From Cryptomeria japonica (taxonomy: Eukaryota; Streptophyta; Pinopsida; Cupressales; Cupressaceae): a stretch of DNA of 64,000 nt. This document shows positions 10,010 through 22,675 of the stretch, piece after piece. Below the pieces are notes generated by a model, which worked only from the letters and a program-made list of their open reading frames with translations, had not been told where the DNA came from and did not search any database. Numbering within the stretch: the first letter of the stretch is position 1; every line of letters begins with the position of its first letter. The stretch is from the NCBI RefSeq assembly GCF_030272615.1, contig NC_081412.1, forward strand, positions 479,043,157 to 479,107,156, read 5' to 3'. Both the position numbers and the translations under genes were made by a program.

Positions 10010-10400
10010 TTTTGGAGTAATTAGGACATTTATCTAATTATTTATTAATTACATCCTTATTACTTTTCCACTTAAGCTAAATTTAGGTGCTTTTTGTTAT
10101 CTAAAGTTTGCTTTTCTAGAGTTAGTTCTAGAAGTAGTTGAGCTTAATTTAGCACCTACTTTGCATTGCTTTAGTTCTCCCAATTTTAGCATTAGGGTTT
10201 TGCACCTAGATTTTCATTCATCCTTTATAAGGTTTCATTCATTCACTCTAATTGTATCTCCAATAAATATTCTTTTGTGCAATAATACAAAATTCTCTGG
10301 TTGCTATAGAGTATACAACCTTTGCTTAATCTCTTTTGTGTGACAGGTGCTTTGCTTGCAGATGAATCTTTTCTTTTGTGGTTGATCATCAACTTCTACA
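10010..10400 (+). repeat. 5' LTR of the 10010-34545 element
   Basis: Shares GGAGTAATTAGGACATTTAT, CACTTAAGCTAAA, TTTGCATTGCTTTAGTTCTC, TAGCATTAGGGTTTTGCACC and GGTTGATCATCAA with the split right copy. CCTTTATAAGG at about 10220 is the probable TATA region. Ends CTTCTACA directly before the primer site. Confidence 0.85.
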
Positions 10401-10412
10401 TGGTATTAGAGC
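10401..10412 (+). other. Primer-binding site (initiator tRNA-Met type)
   Basis: TGGTATTAGAGC abuts the LTR end. It differs by one base from TGGTATCAGAGC, the usual plant site complementary to the 3' end of initiator tRNA-Met. Confidence 0.85.
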
Positions 10413-11456
10413 ATATTTGTCAAGTTCCTGTTTGCATGCTTGAGGGATCCAACTTGAGGTGAATTTTTTGTGCACATTGGGCTCGAATGGAGGTTGCCTT
10501 TGCTTCCGCAACGTTGAAAAACCTTGAGATTGACTGTTGTTTCATCAAAATTCGAGCAATTGAAAAATTGGGTCAAATTGGTTGAGGGCACAAAAATCAA
10601 GGCAAGATTTGGGGGTAGCTGAAAAATTTGGGCATCATGGAGCAAAACAGAGGTCACCATTGTGCTGAGGAGGTCCAAAAACCCTGAGATCGCATGTTAA
10701 ATTGCTGAAATTAGAGTAGTTGAAAAGTTTTGAACTTTTATTTTGCCGACACACAAATTTGTACGGACCGAACGGACATGCACACCAGCACCATACCATG
10801 CAGGGCAAAATAATTTCTTCATTGCTGCTTTTTTCTTCAACAAAAAATTCAATAAAATTTTATAGGCGCGCGTTGATTTTTTAAAGAGGTTTAAAAGTTT
10901 TTTAAAAAGTCAACAAAGGGTACCTCTCCCTGCGCAGGCTTGTGGAGGAAGTACTTGCGTAGGTACTGCTGATGTTAGCACCTTTTTGGTGCTTTCTCTA
11001 AATTTAAGATTGCCCCTAAATTTAGTAAAGACCTCTATTTATTGGCTGAAGAATATTTTTGAAGGTAGAGAGAATATTGATAGCTGGCAAAAGGCATATT
11101 TTGGTAAATTTTTTTTGGCTGGGGGCTGATTTTTTTTGGTGATAGGGAATATTATGCTGACATCAGCAGTTGACCAGTTTGGCCTTGTTTTCTCGTCAAG
11201 CCTTAAATACCTACAGTTGGCGTTTGGTCCATAACTTTGTCATATAGAGTCGAAATTAGGCAAATGAGATATCATCAGAAATCTAGTTTTGGCGTTGGTC
11301 TGCTCGTGGTGGTGGTGGTTTTGATAAGATTCTGCACGAATTTTATGTACCGGGCCTCCAAAGTCAGCCTTTAGTTTTGCGCTTCCATGGCCATATCTTG
11401 CAAATCTAGGCTTCTTTTTTTGAAAACTAGATATTGACAAAAAGCTCTTCGAGTCC
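10413..11456 (+). other. Internal leader region of the 10010-34545 element, no gene seen
   Basis: Mostly non-coding sequence with T-rich and A-rich runs, including a GCGCGCG word near 10866. Two GTT-GAAAA-type direct echoes (about 10500-10740: GAGATTGACTG / GAGATCGCATG with ATTCGAGCAATTGAAAAATT) suggest an old internal duplication. It stops at the insertion point of the giant solo LTR (AGTCC, 11452-11456). Confidence 0.5.
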
Positions 11457-11689
11457 TGTTGTGACTTCTTCACACATCACCCCATTGCAAATGGGGACCC
11501 CCTTTGTTTTGCTTGCTTAGCTTAGTTGTTTTAGTTGTGTAGGGTTTTGATCCAGTAGCAACTCTGTCTCAAAATGATCTTGATTGATAAAATTCGCATG
11601 ATCCAAACAAATTGCTAAAGTTCCAAAATGATGAACTTCGCTCTAAACAATTGTCATTCATTGTGCTAAGAATAATAGAGTGATGATCA

Positions 11690-12740
11690 ACTTAGGTTGA
11701 TAAGGCGTTCTAGAGGAAACCCTGCGGATTGACTCAAGTTAATGATGGGTAAATTTTTTTCAAAGTATGGGAACCTGCGCATCAACTTAGGTTGATAGGA
11801 AGCCAAATTGCTTAAATTCAAATGACAACCTTCAATGATAAGGAAGCAGCCTGCGAATCAACCTAGGTTGGTAAGGAAGATTGATGAGGAACATTTCGAC
11901 CTCAACCAATATTGAACCTCTTAAAGTTGGGAAGTTGAATTTTGACCTTTGATAATGTTTAGATCAACTTAAGTTAGTTGGAGTTTACAAGCGTTATAAA
12001 GAGTTCTTGCACACCAACATAGGTTGATGAGAGGTCAAAGTTCGCTCATATAAACTTAACTCTCAATAATGAAAAGGGAGAATGCAATTCAACCTCCACC
12101 GATGGGAAGTTAATTTTTTTCTAAAAATCATGAAGAATGCAAACCAACTTAAGTTCGCTGGAAGGAAGATAAAAGGATGAAACTCTTAAGTCGCAAAGAT
12201 GTAAGTTGGTGATTTATTTAATAAAGGGAAGCTATGCATCAACCTAAGTTCGTGGGAAGGATAAAACCAAGGTGCTGAAAGATGTAACTTGCATGATATA
12301 AAGTTCGTTGGAAAGAGAAAAAGGTAAGATAGAACGAATTTGAACACCAAGAAGTTGGAAAGATGTAAGCTCGCTGGAAAAGAATGAAGGGTGAATTCGC
12401 TAAAAGAAAGGAGTAAAATTGACATCTCACAAACATAAGACTTCTAAACTGTAACGGTGAGGGTTGGAAAAGACAAATCAAAATTCGAACTTCCAAGCAT
12501 GTGAGTTGAAACACAAGTGAAAACAAATTCGAACCTAGACGGCTGGAGGTTAAAATCATCAAGTAAAAATTGAACCTCTAAACAAGCAAGTTGAAGCCAA
12601 TGATAAAGCGAATTTCAACCTAGATGGCTGGAGGTTAAAATCATTAAGTTTCAAAATTTGAACCAAGTGAGTTGTGCAAATAATAAATAGTAAGGCAAAT
12701 CCGAATTAAGATGGCTGGGAGTTATCACAAAATCAAAGTT
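11690..12740. repeat. CAACTTAGGTTGAT-type degenerate tandem array
   Basis: Words such as ATCAACTTAGGTTGATAGG, TCAACCTAGGTTGG, CCAACATAGGTTGATG, CCAACTTAAGTTCGCTGG and TAAGTTCGTGGGAAGG recur at intervals near 60-110 bp, grading into AACCTAGACGGCTGGAGGTT units to the right. The core AACTTAGGTT is near-palindromic. It lies in U3 upstream of the ORF. Confidence 0.65.
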
Positions 12741-13516
12741 GTTATGAAAGGCGATTTGGATTTTAATTTCAACAAATTTTAATTTGCTTGCCAAGTTGGC
12801 TTTCTAAGGAGAGGTTGATAAGTACGATTTTATTATTGAACTATTAAGATACTAAGTCGGCTGGCATACAACATGAAAGGATGTGACTCTAAACCCCAAA
12901 TCATATAAGTATAGGTTAGAATACCCTTCAATGGCATAAATACAAATGCAGATCATAAATTCCCCTAGCAGGTTCAATTAGAAGCAATTCGCTCAGCAGA
13001 TTGGAGGAAGAAAATCGCTTAAAGTTACTGATATTACTGGAAGCAAAGGAGTTTGCTGGCCTTATACATACAGATTTGCCTTGATCAGCATCATAAATTC
13101 ATACACTATAAGCTGAAACGGAGAGTTTCTGAGCATTAACTCATTAGAAAAGAGAATTGAAAGGCTGGTCAAAGACCAAAGCCCGAAAGTTTAAGTCAGA
13201 TTTGTGAGCATTAATTAAAATTCAGTCACCCCTTTTACTCAGAAACCTAACTTCAGAGTTGGATAATCATTAAAGAGAAGAGGTATGACTCAGATTTTCT
13301 GAGTTATAATCAGACTTCAAGGTTATAATATTCAGATTTTGAAGTACAAATTACATGCACTATCATGACATTTCCAGAATTTAATGCAAATTACTTTAAG
13401 TTCTGATTTTATACAATTAAAAAAGCATACATATTGCTCACTGAGAATATCAGAACATAGTAACATTAGTGAAATTCAATTTTGAAGCACTCTAACTTCA
13501 AGATTTTTGCAGGAAC

Positions 13517-14772
13517 ATGTCGGGAGAAGGATCAAGGAAGGATCAAATGAAGGCATTGCTCAAAGGCTTTTATCTGGAATCCCAGATTACTTCAAGATGG
13601 AGGAAAATTGGAGACACCAACCTGGAGCAGTTCGACTTGACCAGTTCAAAAGGAGGATGTTTGGCACACACGAGCAAATGCCTTTCCCCATGGCAACCAA
13701 CATGATCGAGAATGGAATTTGTCAAGCTGCTGGCTTCCCACCCGCAGTCCAATGCAGTGAATTGATGGTGGAATGCGCAAAACACTATAACCCCGAACAA
13801 AGGACTATAGTAGCATCCAACGAAATGGTCTTAGCACACCTCACAGAGGAAGCAATCAGGGAAACATTTGGTATCCCACACCATGATGGGATGGTTGAAC
13901 TGACTAGGCAAGAATTAGAAGCTTTCTTTGAATAGGCATCCGGAAGATGTATGAACCACATCACCTCAAACTGGATGAATGGGCCCAAGAAACCGTAATC
14001 CAAGATACCAAAGAAGTTTATATATTCTGATTTCAAAGAGGAGTATAGTGATATGGTGTTCTTATTGAATAGGATCATGGGGCGTCCACAAGGAGCAATA
14101 TTTGAGGTATGGATGTTTTGTTATGTGGAAGAAGTTTCTCTAGGCTTGAAGATGATAAATTGGGCTAAGTTAATCAGTGATAACTTAGACATACAGCTGA
14201 GAGAATTGGATAGAACAAAAACATTTTACATGAGCTCCTATGTAGTGTATGCATTGGCTAGACACATAAGGTATAAAGGGTTGATATGCAAGGGAGAGGT
14301 AGGCATCAAGAAAGGACAACTCAAAGTTTATGATTGCTTTCTTCGGTTGCGGTTACATAAAAAGCAACACTTTAGGAGAGTCAATGATGTATTCACAATG
14401 TATATCACTCGGTTGTTGCAAGGAGGACTCCACATAAGACTATCGAAAGGGGCAATGGCATTGGTAGAAAAGTTCGGTTCGTGGTTCATCCAATTCTGCA
14501 CCTTCTCATACATAAGGATTCAAGGATGTTCATATCATCCATATCGTCTTCCTTGATATCCCACTGATAGGATGGTACTACTTGAAGTAGTAAGGCAGCT
14601 AACGGAGTTTGATTTCATCCAAAAGGAGGAAGGAAGGCAAGGAATTTTCATACCCTATCTCAATTGGTAAACTGATGGAGACATGTTATTCAGCCCAAGC
14701 CGTCGAGACAACAAACATGGAGTTGGAGTTCTATCAACTTGGTGTGTACAAACAAAGATCACACTTTGATCC
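13517..14772 (+). pseudogene. U3-encoded ORF of the outer giant LTR, N-terminal part
   Basis: Starts ATGTCGGGAGAAGG (MSGEGSRKDQ). An early frameshift near 13640 is inferred because SRWRKIGDTNLEQFD and then DQFKRRMFGTHEQMPFPMA, read in different frames, both match the inner copy. Recognisable blocks in order: NMIENGICQAAGFP, HLTEEAIRETFGIPHHDGMV (13838-13897), FLLNRIMGRPQG (14059), SDNL, LDRTKTFYMSSYVVYALA (14206), YKGLICK, MYITRLLQGGLHIRLS, GSWFIQF, YIRIQG. Stops at 13933, 13999 and 14554 break it. The protein has no family I can name; it resembles neither Gag, Pol nor Env. At 14772 the inner LTR interrupts it. Confidence 0.65.
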
Positions 14773-15119
14773 TGTTGTGACCTAATTCACACATCGCAGA
14801 TGGGGACCCCCTATTTTTGCTTTTTTAAGGTTTTGTCCCAGCTCTGCATTTTCATAAGTCTTCATTTTGTTAAGAGTTAGAGTTTTGAGGTCATTCCGAG
14901 ACAGACTGAGAATTTATGCTCAAAATTGAATTTAAGTGTTGTCAAAGTGTTCAGAAGGTTTGAAGGACGAGTTTCACAATTGCTTTGAGTCATTTGTGAC
15001 AACGTGCTATTTTTAGAATTTTTGCTTTTTCTGCTTTTTTCTGCTTTTTTGAAAGTGACATCTGGGTTTGGTTATTTGAGCTATTTTATTACTACCCATT
15101 TTGTCGAAATTTGAAAATC

Positions 15120-15480
15120 TCACCTTTAGATGTAAAAAGCAGGGCTTCAAAATTTTCTTTTTTTTGAGATTAGGGTTTTGTTCCTGCCCATGTCTTCAGA
15201 TTTGAAAAATCTTGCTTCTAAGTATAAAAAGAAAGGGTTTGAAATTTTTTGCTTTTTTCGAGATTAGGGTTTCAATATTCATACCAAATTGTACCTACCC
15301 ATGTTCTCAGATTTTGAAAATTGTCTTTAAGGGCAAAAAGCAAGATACAAACCCTAATTAGGGTTTTGTTCCAGAAGATCAGCTATAATACCAGTACCCA
15401 TATTCTCAGATTTCAGAAATGAGGTTTCTAAGTGCAAAAAGCAGGGTAGAAACCCTAATTAGGGTTTCTGTTCAGATGAT
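15120..15480. repeat. AAAAAGCAGGG / AACCCTAATTAGGGTTT array
   Basis: Five degenerate units of 60-100 bp combine CTCAGATTTTGAAAAT, CTAAGTGCAAAAAGCAGGGT and a palindrome AAACCCTAATTAGGGTTT. Located at the start of U3 in the inner giant LTR. The palindrome resembles the plant telomere unit only superficially. Confidence 0.65.
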
Positions 15481-15699
15481 CCAACAAGGTATCAGCATGA
15501 CATGAACACTGTTGAAGGGTTCGAATATGGCACATTGAAAATTTCGCTTAAGTTGGAGAAGTAAAAATGGTAGTTGTTTAGACAAGTTCGACAAGACTCA
15601 AGGTCAAGCAAGAGGAATGGCAAATGATCAGTCAAAATCATCTAGGGATGTCAAGCATGGAAGATGTTTTAGCAAAATCAATATCTGCCAAGGCATAGG

Positions 15700-17090
15700 A
15701 GAATTGTCCAAATAAAATTGTCCGACAAATGTTAAACTCCTACCAAGGATTAACTAATCCATGGCAAGAGTTACTCAAACTCTTGCCTAGGGTTAAGCTT
15801 ATTCGTACAAAAAAATGTCTGACAAATCTTCTAAGTGTACTTCATGGCCAAGAAAAATTGTCCGATAGATGACAAAGTCCTATCGAGGGTCAACTAATTC
15901 ATGGCGACAATTAATAAACCCCTGCTCAAGGTTAAGCAAACAAGAAACCAAGGCATAAAAATGGTTAAGTATATGCAATTTTCACCATGTCCAACACTTT
16001 CAAAGTCTGCCTTAAAATTATGGCATGAAATAAAGATGGCAAAGATTCATCCAAGGCACAAACAAACATGACAAGGAATTTTCAAAGTCCTTGTCCATCG
16101 TACCTTCAAAATACACCTAGGCATGTTTGACCATGGCACAAGGAATTTGGACAAAATTCGGCAAAGCTTGAGAAAGAATGGTAATGAAGGGCCCACTCAG
16201 TTGAAGTTGAAGATGACATGGTAGTAAAAGATGACATGGCATTCCAAAAGGATTGAAGATGATGACTTGGCAAAATAAAGCAATAAAGCAATGTGACATG
16301 TCTTCCTAAAATTCGAACTTCTAGAAGGAGATTTAAAGCAAACAAAACTTTCTAAAATTTGATGGAAGCCTCCAAGAAGAAGTTCGAACTTCTAGAAAGA
16401 TGGAATAAAACATTAAAACTTTCTAAATTTGCAAATTCCCTTCTAGAAGAAAGCAATGAAGAGTTTGATTAAAACCACTTTCTTGTGTGCCAAGTAATAG
16501 AGTTCAAACTTCTAGAAGGAGGAATAAAGCTTCTAGAAGCCACTTAGGAGGTTATAAAAGAAAGGTTCATCCCATTATCACCTCTCTTTACCAATCAAGT
16601 TCGAACTTCTCTCAAAATTGCTAAAGGAGATCAAAGTAAGCAACTTTCAGGAATAAAAGATTATCAGATTCATGCCATATTATCAGTTTGGACCTGTAGA
16701 AGTAAAGAAAATTCAAAGGTTTTGGGGAGAGAAATTCAAATTCTTCCTTGAATTCGTCTAGGAAACAGTCCAAAATTTTATTGGATTATCAGATTTTCAG
16801 AAGAGTTCGCCATGGAGATGAGAAAAGAAATAGATTCAAGGGTTTGAAGGAAATAAATTTGATAGTCTCCTCAGGTTCGCCATTGACAACAGTTTGAAGG
16901 TGTTAATTCCACCTTGATACTCCCCAAAATTTTCCTAAGGGATAAAAGCAAGACCAAGGGTTTGAAAGAGGTATTCAAGAAGTGCAGTATATCCTCCAAA
17001 TTCGCCATTAACAGCAGATTGAAGGTTTGATGATAAGACAATAAAGCTCTTTATATCTTATCATATTCAGAAAGATTCACCATTGTTCAT
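15700..17090. repeat. Further degenerate arrays in U3 of the inner giant LTR
   Basis: Three motif families follow one another: AAATTGTCCGACAAATG with CTCCTACCAAGG-type words (15700-15910); TTCGAACTTCTAGAAGGA, near-palindromic (16310-16640); and TTCGCCATTGACAACAG with TTTGAAGGT (16800-17090). Spacing is irregular (60-130 bp). No coding region is recognised between 14830 and 18585. Confidence 0.55.
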
Positions 17091-18585
17091 CCCCGAATCT
17101 GCTTAAGGAGAGAAAGATCAATCAAATCTGCGCATGGCCTTTTTAAAAATCTTCCAAATCTGCACTTCACCTTGTCCAAAAGATTATCAAATCTGCCTTT
17201 TATGAGAAAACAAGACAAATTGGAGGAAGATACATATCAAAAACTCATCCAAGATCATTCAAGACAGCAAATTGAAAGTGGACTTGTCTAAGGAAGAATA
17301 AACTCCTCCCTGTCAAGAAGAAATTAATCTGAATTCACATTTTCCAACTGCTGCTATCATGATCAACAAGGAAATTTTTAATCATCTCCAAACCCTCCTT
17401 GGAAGAGAAAGATTGTTCGTATCTGATATACATGTGATAACCTTCCAAGTTTGATATAAAGCATGAATTGAAATCTGTCCAAAGATGTGGAAAGTCTGCC
17501 CTTCCATATCCAAGGAAGAAAGCCTTCCAAAAAAATTCGCTGAGGAATAAGACATCTCCAAAGAAACCAAGCACAAAATTTGTTCAATAAATTGAGAACT
17601 TCGCCTTGTCAAGAGGAAGACATACAAGCATGAAAACCTTTCCATAAAAAATTGACATCATCCAAGTCCGCCTAGGGTTGGATAAATAGAGCATCACATG
17701 AAGACAAATTAAATTTTGCCAAAAAGATATGACAGAAAGACAAACTATCTGATCCATCTTGAAATTCACTATGGACAGCAAGCACAACAACTCCCAAAAT
17801 TCACTAAGTATAAGAAAAATAGTTCATGACGAAAGAGACACATGATTGTCCAAGCTCACCAAGACATGGTGGATGAAGATTCACCTAAAGATGACTGTCC
17901 AAAGTTCTTCCAAGAATCGATCCAAGATAAGAAGACATGTAATTGTTCGAACTTTCAAACCCTAAGGCATTAAGAAATTGTCCAAACCCTTGCAAGTTTG
18001 TCAAACACAAGTTCAAACCCATTCCAATTATCCAGGCATAAATGGAATATGTAAAGTTACCTAGCTAGAGACCTGAAATTTGAGGACAAATTTGCCATGG
18101 TAGGAGAATAAAATTCTGATCACAATTCACATGAAATCAGACCAGCAAGTTGGAAAACATTTTCCAAAATTTTAGGGAATTACAATTTTCAACACTTGGA
18201 AAATTTTCGAAATTCAAAGTTTCTAGAAAGTTCTAGAAGATTTATGGATAAAATCGAATTTTTGAGAGAAGAAATAAAACTTTCCATTTTGGAAAGATTA
18301 AAACAAAAAAAAACAAAAAAACAATAAAAAATTACTCAAATAAAAAAAATAAAAATTATCAAAAACTTCTAAATTTAAGAACCCTAAACTCTATATATTT
18401 TCAACAATTCATTCTTTAGGTTGAAAATTTGGAGAGCATTTGAAAGAAGTTTTCTCTCAAATTTCATAAAATTTGGATTTTTTTTGAAGAATTGTCCAGA
18501 AGATCATTCTTCTAAGTGTCAAGAGTCTAAGAAATTAAGCACTTTTCTCTAATTTTAAGGCAAAATTTCAGAATCAAAGGTAGTG

Positions 18586-21500
18586 ATGAAATTCGCCAGC
18601 AAGGGAGCGCAGTTGAAGTCCAAACTCAAGTCCAAGTGGAAGAATATCATCAACACAGATCTTAGACATGTTGATATGGAAGAATTCAAGAAAAGAATGT
18701 ATGGACATGATGGAAACATTTTGACACCTATTGCCCGCAAAATGATGCACAATGGAATTGTTCAGGCAGTTGGATTCCCTAGAGTTGATAGTTGAATGTG
18801 CTTTACACTATAAAGAACAATCGAGATAAAGTACAATCGAGAGAAATCATTGCACCAGATGGAAGGGTCTTGGCAAATCTTTAAGAACTGTCTATCCAGG
18901 AGACCTTTGGTATACCAAAGCACAGTAAAACCACCTATAAGACTACGGAACAGGCCAAGAAAGTTTATGACAATCAGTTTGGACTTTGTGCTGCAAATGT
19001 AAGCAAGTCTTGGCTTGAGAAGAAAAGACCTCAAGGAAAAGTGCCAAAGTATTTGCTGCGTCCATTCTTCAAGGAAGAGTATGGTGACATTATCCTATCG
19101 TTGAATAGAATAATGGGCAGCTCTAAGGGTCAGCTATTCAAAACGTGGTTGTATTATTTCATGGATGAAATCACCTCAGGAACCAAGTTATTCAATTGGT
19201 CCCGCATAATCAGTGATAACCTTCATGAGTAGTTGATGAACTTGGAAAGGACAAAGACATTCCATATGATTTCCTACATAATTTATTTGCTGGCAGCCAC
19301 TTACAGATATTCAGGATTGATTTGCAAAGACATAGTAGGAGGTGGTGAGAACGAATTCCGATCATATGATTGTTATCCTCAACTGCAGCTCAAAGAGAAA
19401 AGTTTCCGAGCCCATGACACATTCCTGATGTACATAACAAGAACACTGCAAGGAGGCACTCATAACCGACTTTCTCATGAATCCAAAAGTTTGATCAACA
19501 GATATGGATCCTGGTTTATCTTGTTTCCAAAGTTCACCTATATCAGAATCCAAGGTTTCACTGGCCGTTCCTACCGATTGCCAATCTACCCAACCAACAG
19601 GATGGTCCTGCTGGAAGTTCTTAGACAATTGGAGGCATATCGGAGTTTCAAAAGAATAAGGCAGAAGGTAGCCACATCTTTTCCATTCTTCATTGGGAAC
19701 ATGGAAGAATCTTGTTCAACTGCGCAAACAGCTGAAGGTGCTAGGTTTGAAATGCAGTGGTACTCTTTCACCTTCTACCAATCCAAAACCAATTATGATC
19801 CTCATAATAACATCAGATCAAAAAAGGAGGAAAGATTTAGACACAGTAGATATAGAAGATTTCTGGGCAAATGCTGATGAGTACTAAATCAAGAAAAGGG
19901 TACATTCTAGTCTATCTGTGAATTGTATTAGAGAAACTCAACCTTTTCTCGTACCAGATCAGTTAGAAGATAATGGAGAGCACACTCAACCTGGTTTTGA
20001 TGAGCATGCACCTCTTCCTCCTATCAAGTGGTCAGAGCCAGATCATGCAAACTTAGCCACCCTAATGCAGCTAGTCATGAAATATACCAGATGGTGGATT
20101 AATCAGCAGTGTCACAGGCTGAAGCAGAAGAATATAACTTTGACATATAACTTGATGGGAGTAGCAGAAGGATATCCTTCAAATGAAGAAGCAACACAAA
20201 ATGCCAGACCAAGCGAGAATGCTAATAGGAAGGGAAGGCAATTGAGAATGAAGAACCTGTTCAAAAAAGGCAGAGGATAAAACCATCTCATTCTGCCACA
20301 TCAAGGAAAGAGAAATACATATTGAATATTGATGAACCATTGACTGAAATAGAAATTCCTTCTTCAGTTCTTGAGGAAAATGCAGAATTAATCCATCAAG
20401 AAGATGAACAACCATCATCACCTACTGGCACAAAAATCCTAGAATCAGAGCATGACACAGATATTGAACAGGAAGAGTTCCAAGAGGAGATGATTTCTGC
20501 TCTTCGGAGGATTGCACTTGACATAGAAACAAAGGATGACCAAGAGGTAGAAGGCATTGAGCAACCCACTATTCCTGAATGGCTGAAGGAGAGATTGAAG
20601 ATGAATACACCAGTAGTAGAAGAACGAAAAGAGGATGACATGGCAGACTTCTTGGCCAAATTAGAGCAGATTGCTGTGAAGAAGCCAACCAAAAGATATT
20701 CTACCCTCCTGAGAGATGAGACAGGCAACCGCATAGTGCAAATAGTTGTGCCTAAGGTGGACAAAGCAAAGGGAGACATCGCTCCTCATGAGTTTGAGAT
20801 CATCACTTTTGACTTAGGCCCAGTCACAAAAACCCAAGCCAAAGATGACTTAGATAATTCAGTCGCTTACATAAAGACAAAACTGGATGAGGAGACTGAA
20901 AAGAAGAATGAACATAAGAGAGAAGTAGATCACTTGAAAGAGTATATTCGACAGTTGACCACTAAGCCACTTGATCAAGCCAATCCAGAAGCTTTCTTAC
21001 ATTTGGACTCATAGCAGGTAGTCAAAAGTTCTGAAGAAGATGCAGTGACAACCAAAGAAACCAGGGTTTGGATGGAAAGTACAAAAGAAGAGGCAGCCAA
21101 GTTCATAGAAGAAAAGGCAGCCAATGAGAAAACTTCTTCTTTGCTTTCCAGGATTGAGAACATGGCAAAAATGTGGGCCGACTTTCAGGATGTCTAGGAA
21201 TGAATCATTCCGTGCCTTCGAGAATTCAAAGGAATCTCATCCCAAGAGTTGGTTAATCATAATATAATTGAAGCAGGGGCTGCTTATGATTTCCATAGTT
21301 GGCTCTGGACATTGGTTGCACGGAATAAAGTCTTGGAAAAGGTGCAGATTGATGCTGATAAAATCGAGGAGCAGATAAGGGCCATTCGGGATAAGATTTT
21401 CCTTATAGTTGCAAAAATACTTGAGAAAGAAACCATGCGAGAAAGGGATATGCAGTTGGAGAATCTAAAGATCAAAACACAGGACATCTTTGCCATCTTA

Positions 21501-21725
21501 GGACTAGTCTTGAAGAGCCACCTGGCGAAAATATCGAACCTCCTTTCCATTAGGGATGCCTTTCAGAAGTAGCAACTAGATTGGGAATTCACCTTTGCTC
21601 TTTGTGTAGATGACTTAGAAGGATTGGAATTCAAGGTCAACCTATTGCCACTTGTCACAATGGAAGAAGTGGACCGAATTGTGTCCAAGTTCAATGAATA
21701 TCAAAAGAAAGGGATACAATCCTAA
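18586..21725 (+). pseudogene. U3-encoded ORF of the inner giant LTR, about 1047 codons
   Basis: N-terminus MKFASKGAQLKSKLKSKWK is basic; then EEFKKRMYG and NGIVQAVGFP; after a frameshift near 18790, ETFGIPKHSK; then FFKEEYGDIILSLNRIMG (19068-19121), SDNL, LERTKTFHMISYIIYLLA (19242), YSGLICK, MYITRTLQGGTHNRLS (19428), GSWFILF, YIRIQG, YRLPIYPTNRMVLLEVLRQL (19575). The second half (19918-21725) is acidic and rich in Glu/Lys heptads, suggesting coiled coil (for example 20322-21014, closing AYIKTKLDEETEKKNEHKRE and beyond). Stops at 19230, 19885, 21012 and 21570 and frameshifts inactivate it. Family unknown; conserved collinearly with the outer copy. TATA lies 142 bp downstream of the stop, so the ORF is wholly in U3. 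Confidence 0.7.
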
Positions 21726-21866
21726 AAAATAGCATCTTGCGACACTTGTCTCGTTTGTAATTGATCTTTGATATTATTTTGGGAAACTCTATCTAGGGTT
21801 GGGTTGTTTAGATCTCAGCTGTTGATCTTAGATTGATCTCGGCCATTCATTTTGCTTTCAAAACTC

Positions 21867-21874
21867 TATATAAA
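21867..21874 (+). promoter_or_regulatory. TATA box of the inner giant LTR
   Basis: CTCTATATAAACCCCC, preceded by TTGATCTTAGATTGATCTCGG-like text also found near 24760. The LTR end is 803 bp downstream of the T. Confidence 0.65.
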
Positions 21875-21941
21875 CCCCCATTCTCTCATTTCATTGTGTT
21901 GTGGAGAGTTTTATGAAATTGTTGCAGAAAGCTATTTGAGT

Positions 21942-21947
21942 AATAAA
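21942..21947 (+). terminator. Poly(A) signal in R of the inner giant LTR
   Basis: AATAAA about 70 bp after the TATA box, a spacing that fits an LTR R region in which the 5' copy is bypassed. Confidence 0.5.
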
Positions 21948-22675
21948 ATATTCATTAGCAATATTGTTTTGAAATCTTTTTATTGCTAAATGGTTGCATG
22001 GTTACATACTTCCTTCAACAATTAGATTAGATTTGTTTAAGTATTTTGTTTTCAAGTTATTAGATGAATGATAGATGAGTCAGATCTGATAGTATTGATT
22101 GGTGAAATCTTGCTCATATTTTTGTTGGATGGATGATTTCCTTTCAATGTGCAAAGTTAGTCTGAGCTGTTTTTAAAATGGATGTTTAACTTCTCCTTGG
22201 AATTATATTGTTCAATTGTTGGTATTCTTCCTAAGTATGAAAATCTTAAGCATAACCTTAGAAGTGCACCCGCTTTGTGTAGTTGTCTGAGTGTGGCAAA
22301 ACAGAGCATCGTTACCAGTTTCATCCAGTCATTGCCGTCTCTTGAGTATAGAATCCCTAAAACTTCATCTTTTTATCTTTTAGAAGTCCTAAATCGAAAA
22401 GCCAAAAACATAGAGCATAAATTGTCAAATCTGCCTAAGTACAGTTTGTGAATGATTTGAGTTAGCACGTAAGTCCCCCTTGAGATTTTCAGCACACACT
22501 ACCCAAGTAGCTATCCACTAAAGTCGCTTGTTCGCACATATAGACCTTGGAGTTGCCTTGTGGTCTTCTCGCAATCTTGGCACAAGTAGTGATTTTGTTA
22601 AGGAGAGAATAGAATATCTTTGTGATATTTTATTCTAAGTGTTCGGTAGATGATAAAACGTCCACCAATAGATCC

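Larger units (their letters stand above)
14773..22670 (+). mobile_element. Inner giant solo LTR with a U3-encoded ORF (7.9 kb)
   Basis: Starts TGTTGTGACCTAATTCACAC, ends CCACCAATA, and is flanked by a perfect 5-bp duplication GATCC (14768-14772 and 22671-22675). It sits inside the ORF of the outer giant LTR; joining the flanks through one GATCC restores homology to the inner copy's own ORF (YDP block), which proves the insertion. Contents: three tandem-array zones (15120-17090), an A-rich stretch at 18300, an ORF of about 1047 codons (18586-21725), TATA at 21867, AATAAA at 21942 and 0.8 kb of R-U5. No primer site or gag is present. Confidence 0.8.

Noticed and set aside
12186-12562. Minus-strand frames of 79 and 107 codons
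   Set aside because: Antisense readings of the AACTTAGGTT array in the outer giant LTR.
15340-15480. AACCCTAATTAGGGTTT as interstitial telomere repeat
   Set aside because: Only isolated palindromic words within 60-100 bp units; no tandem TTTAGGG run.
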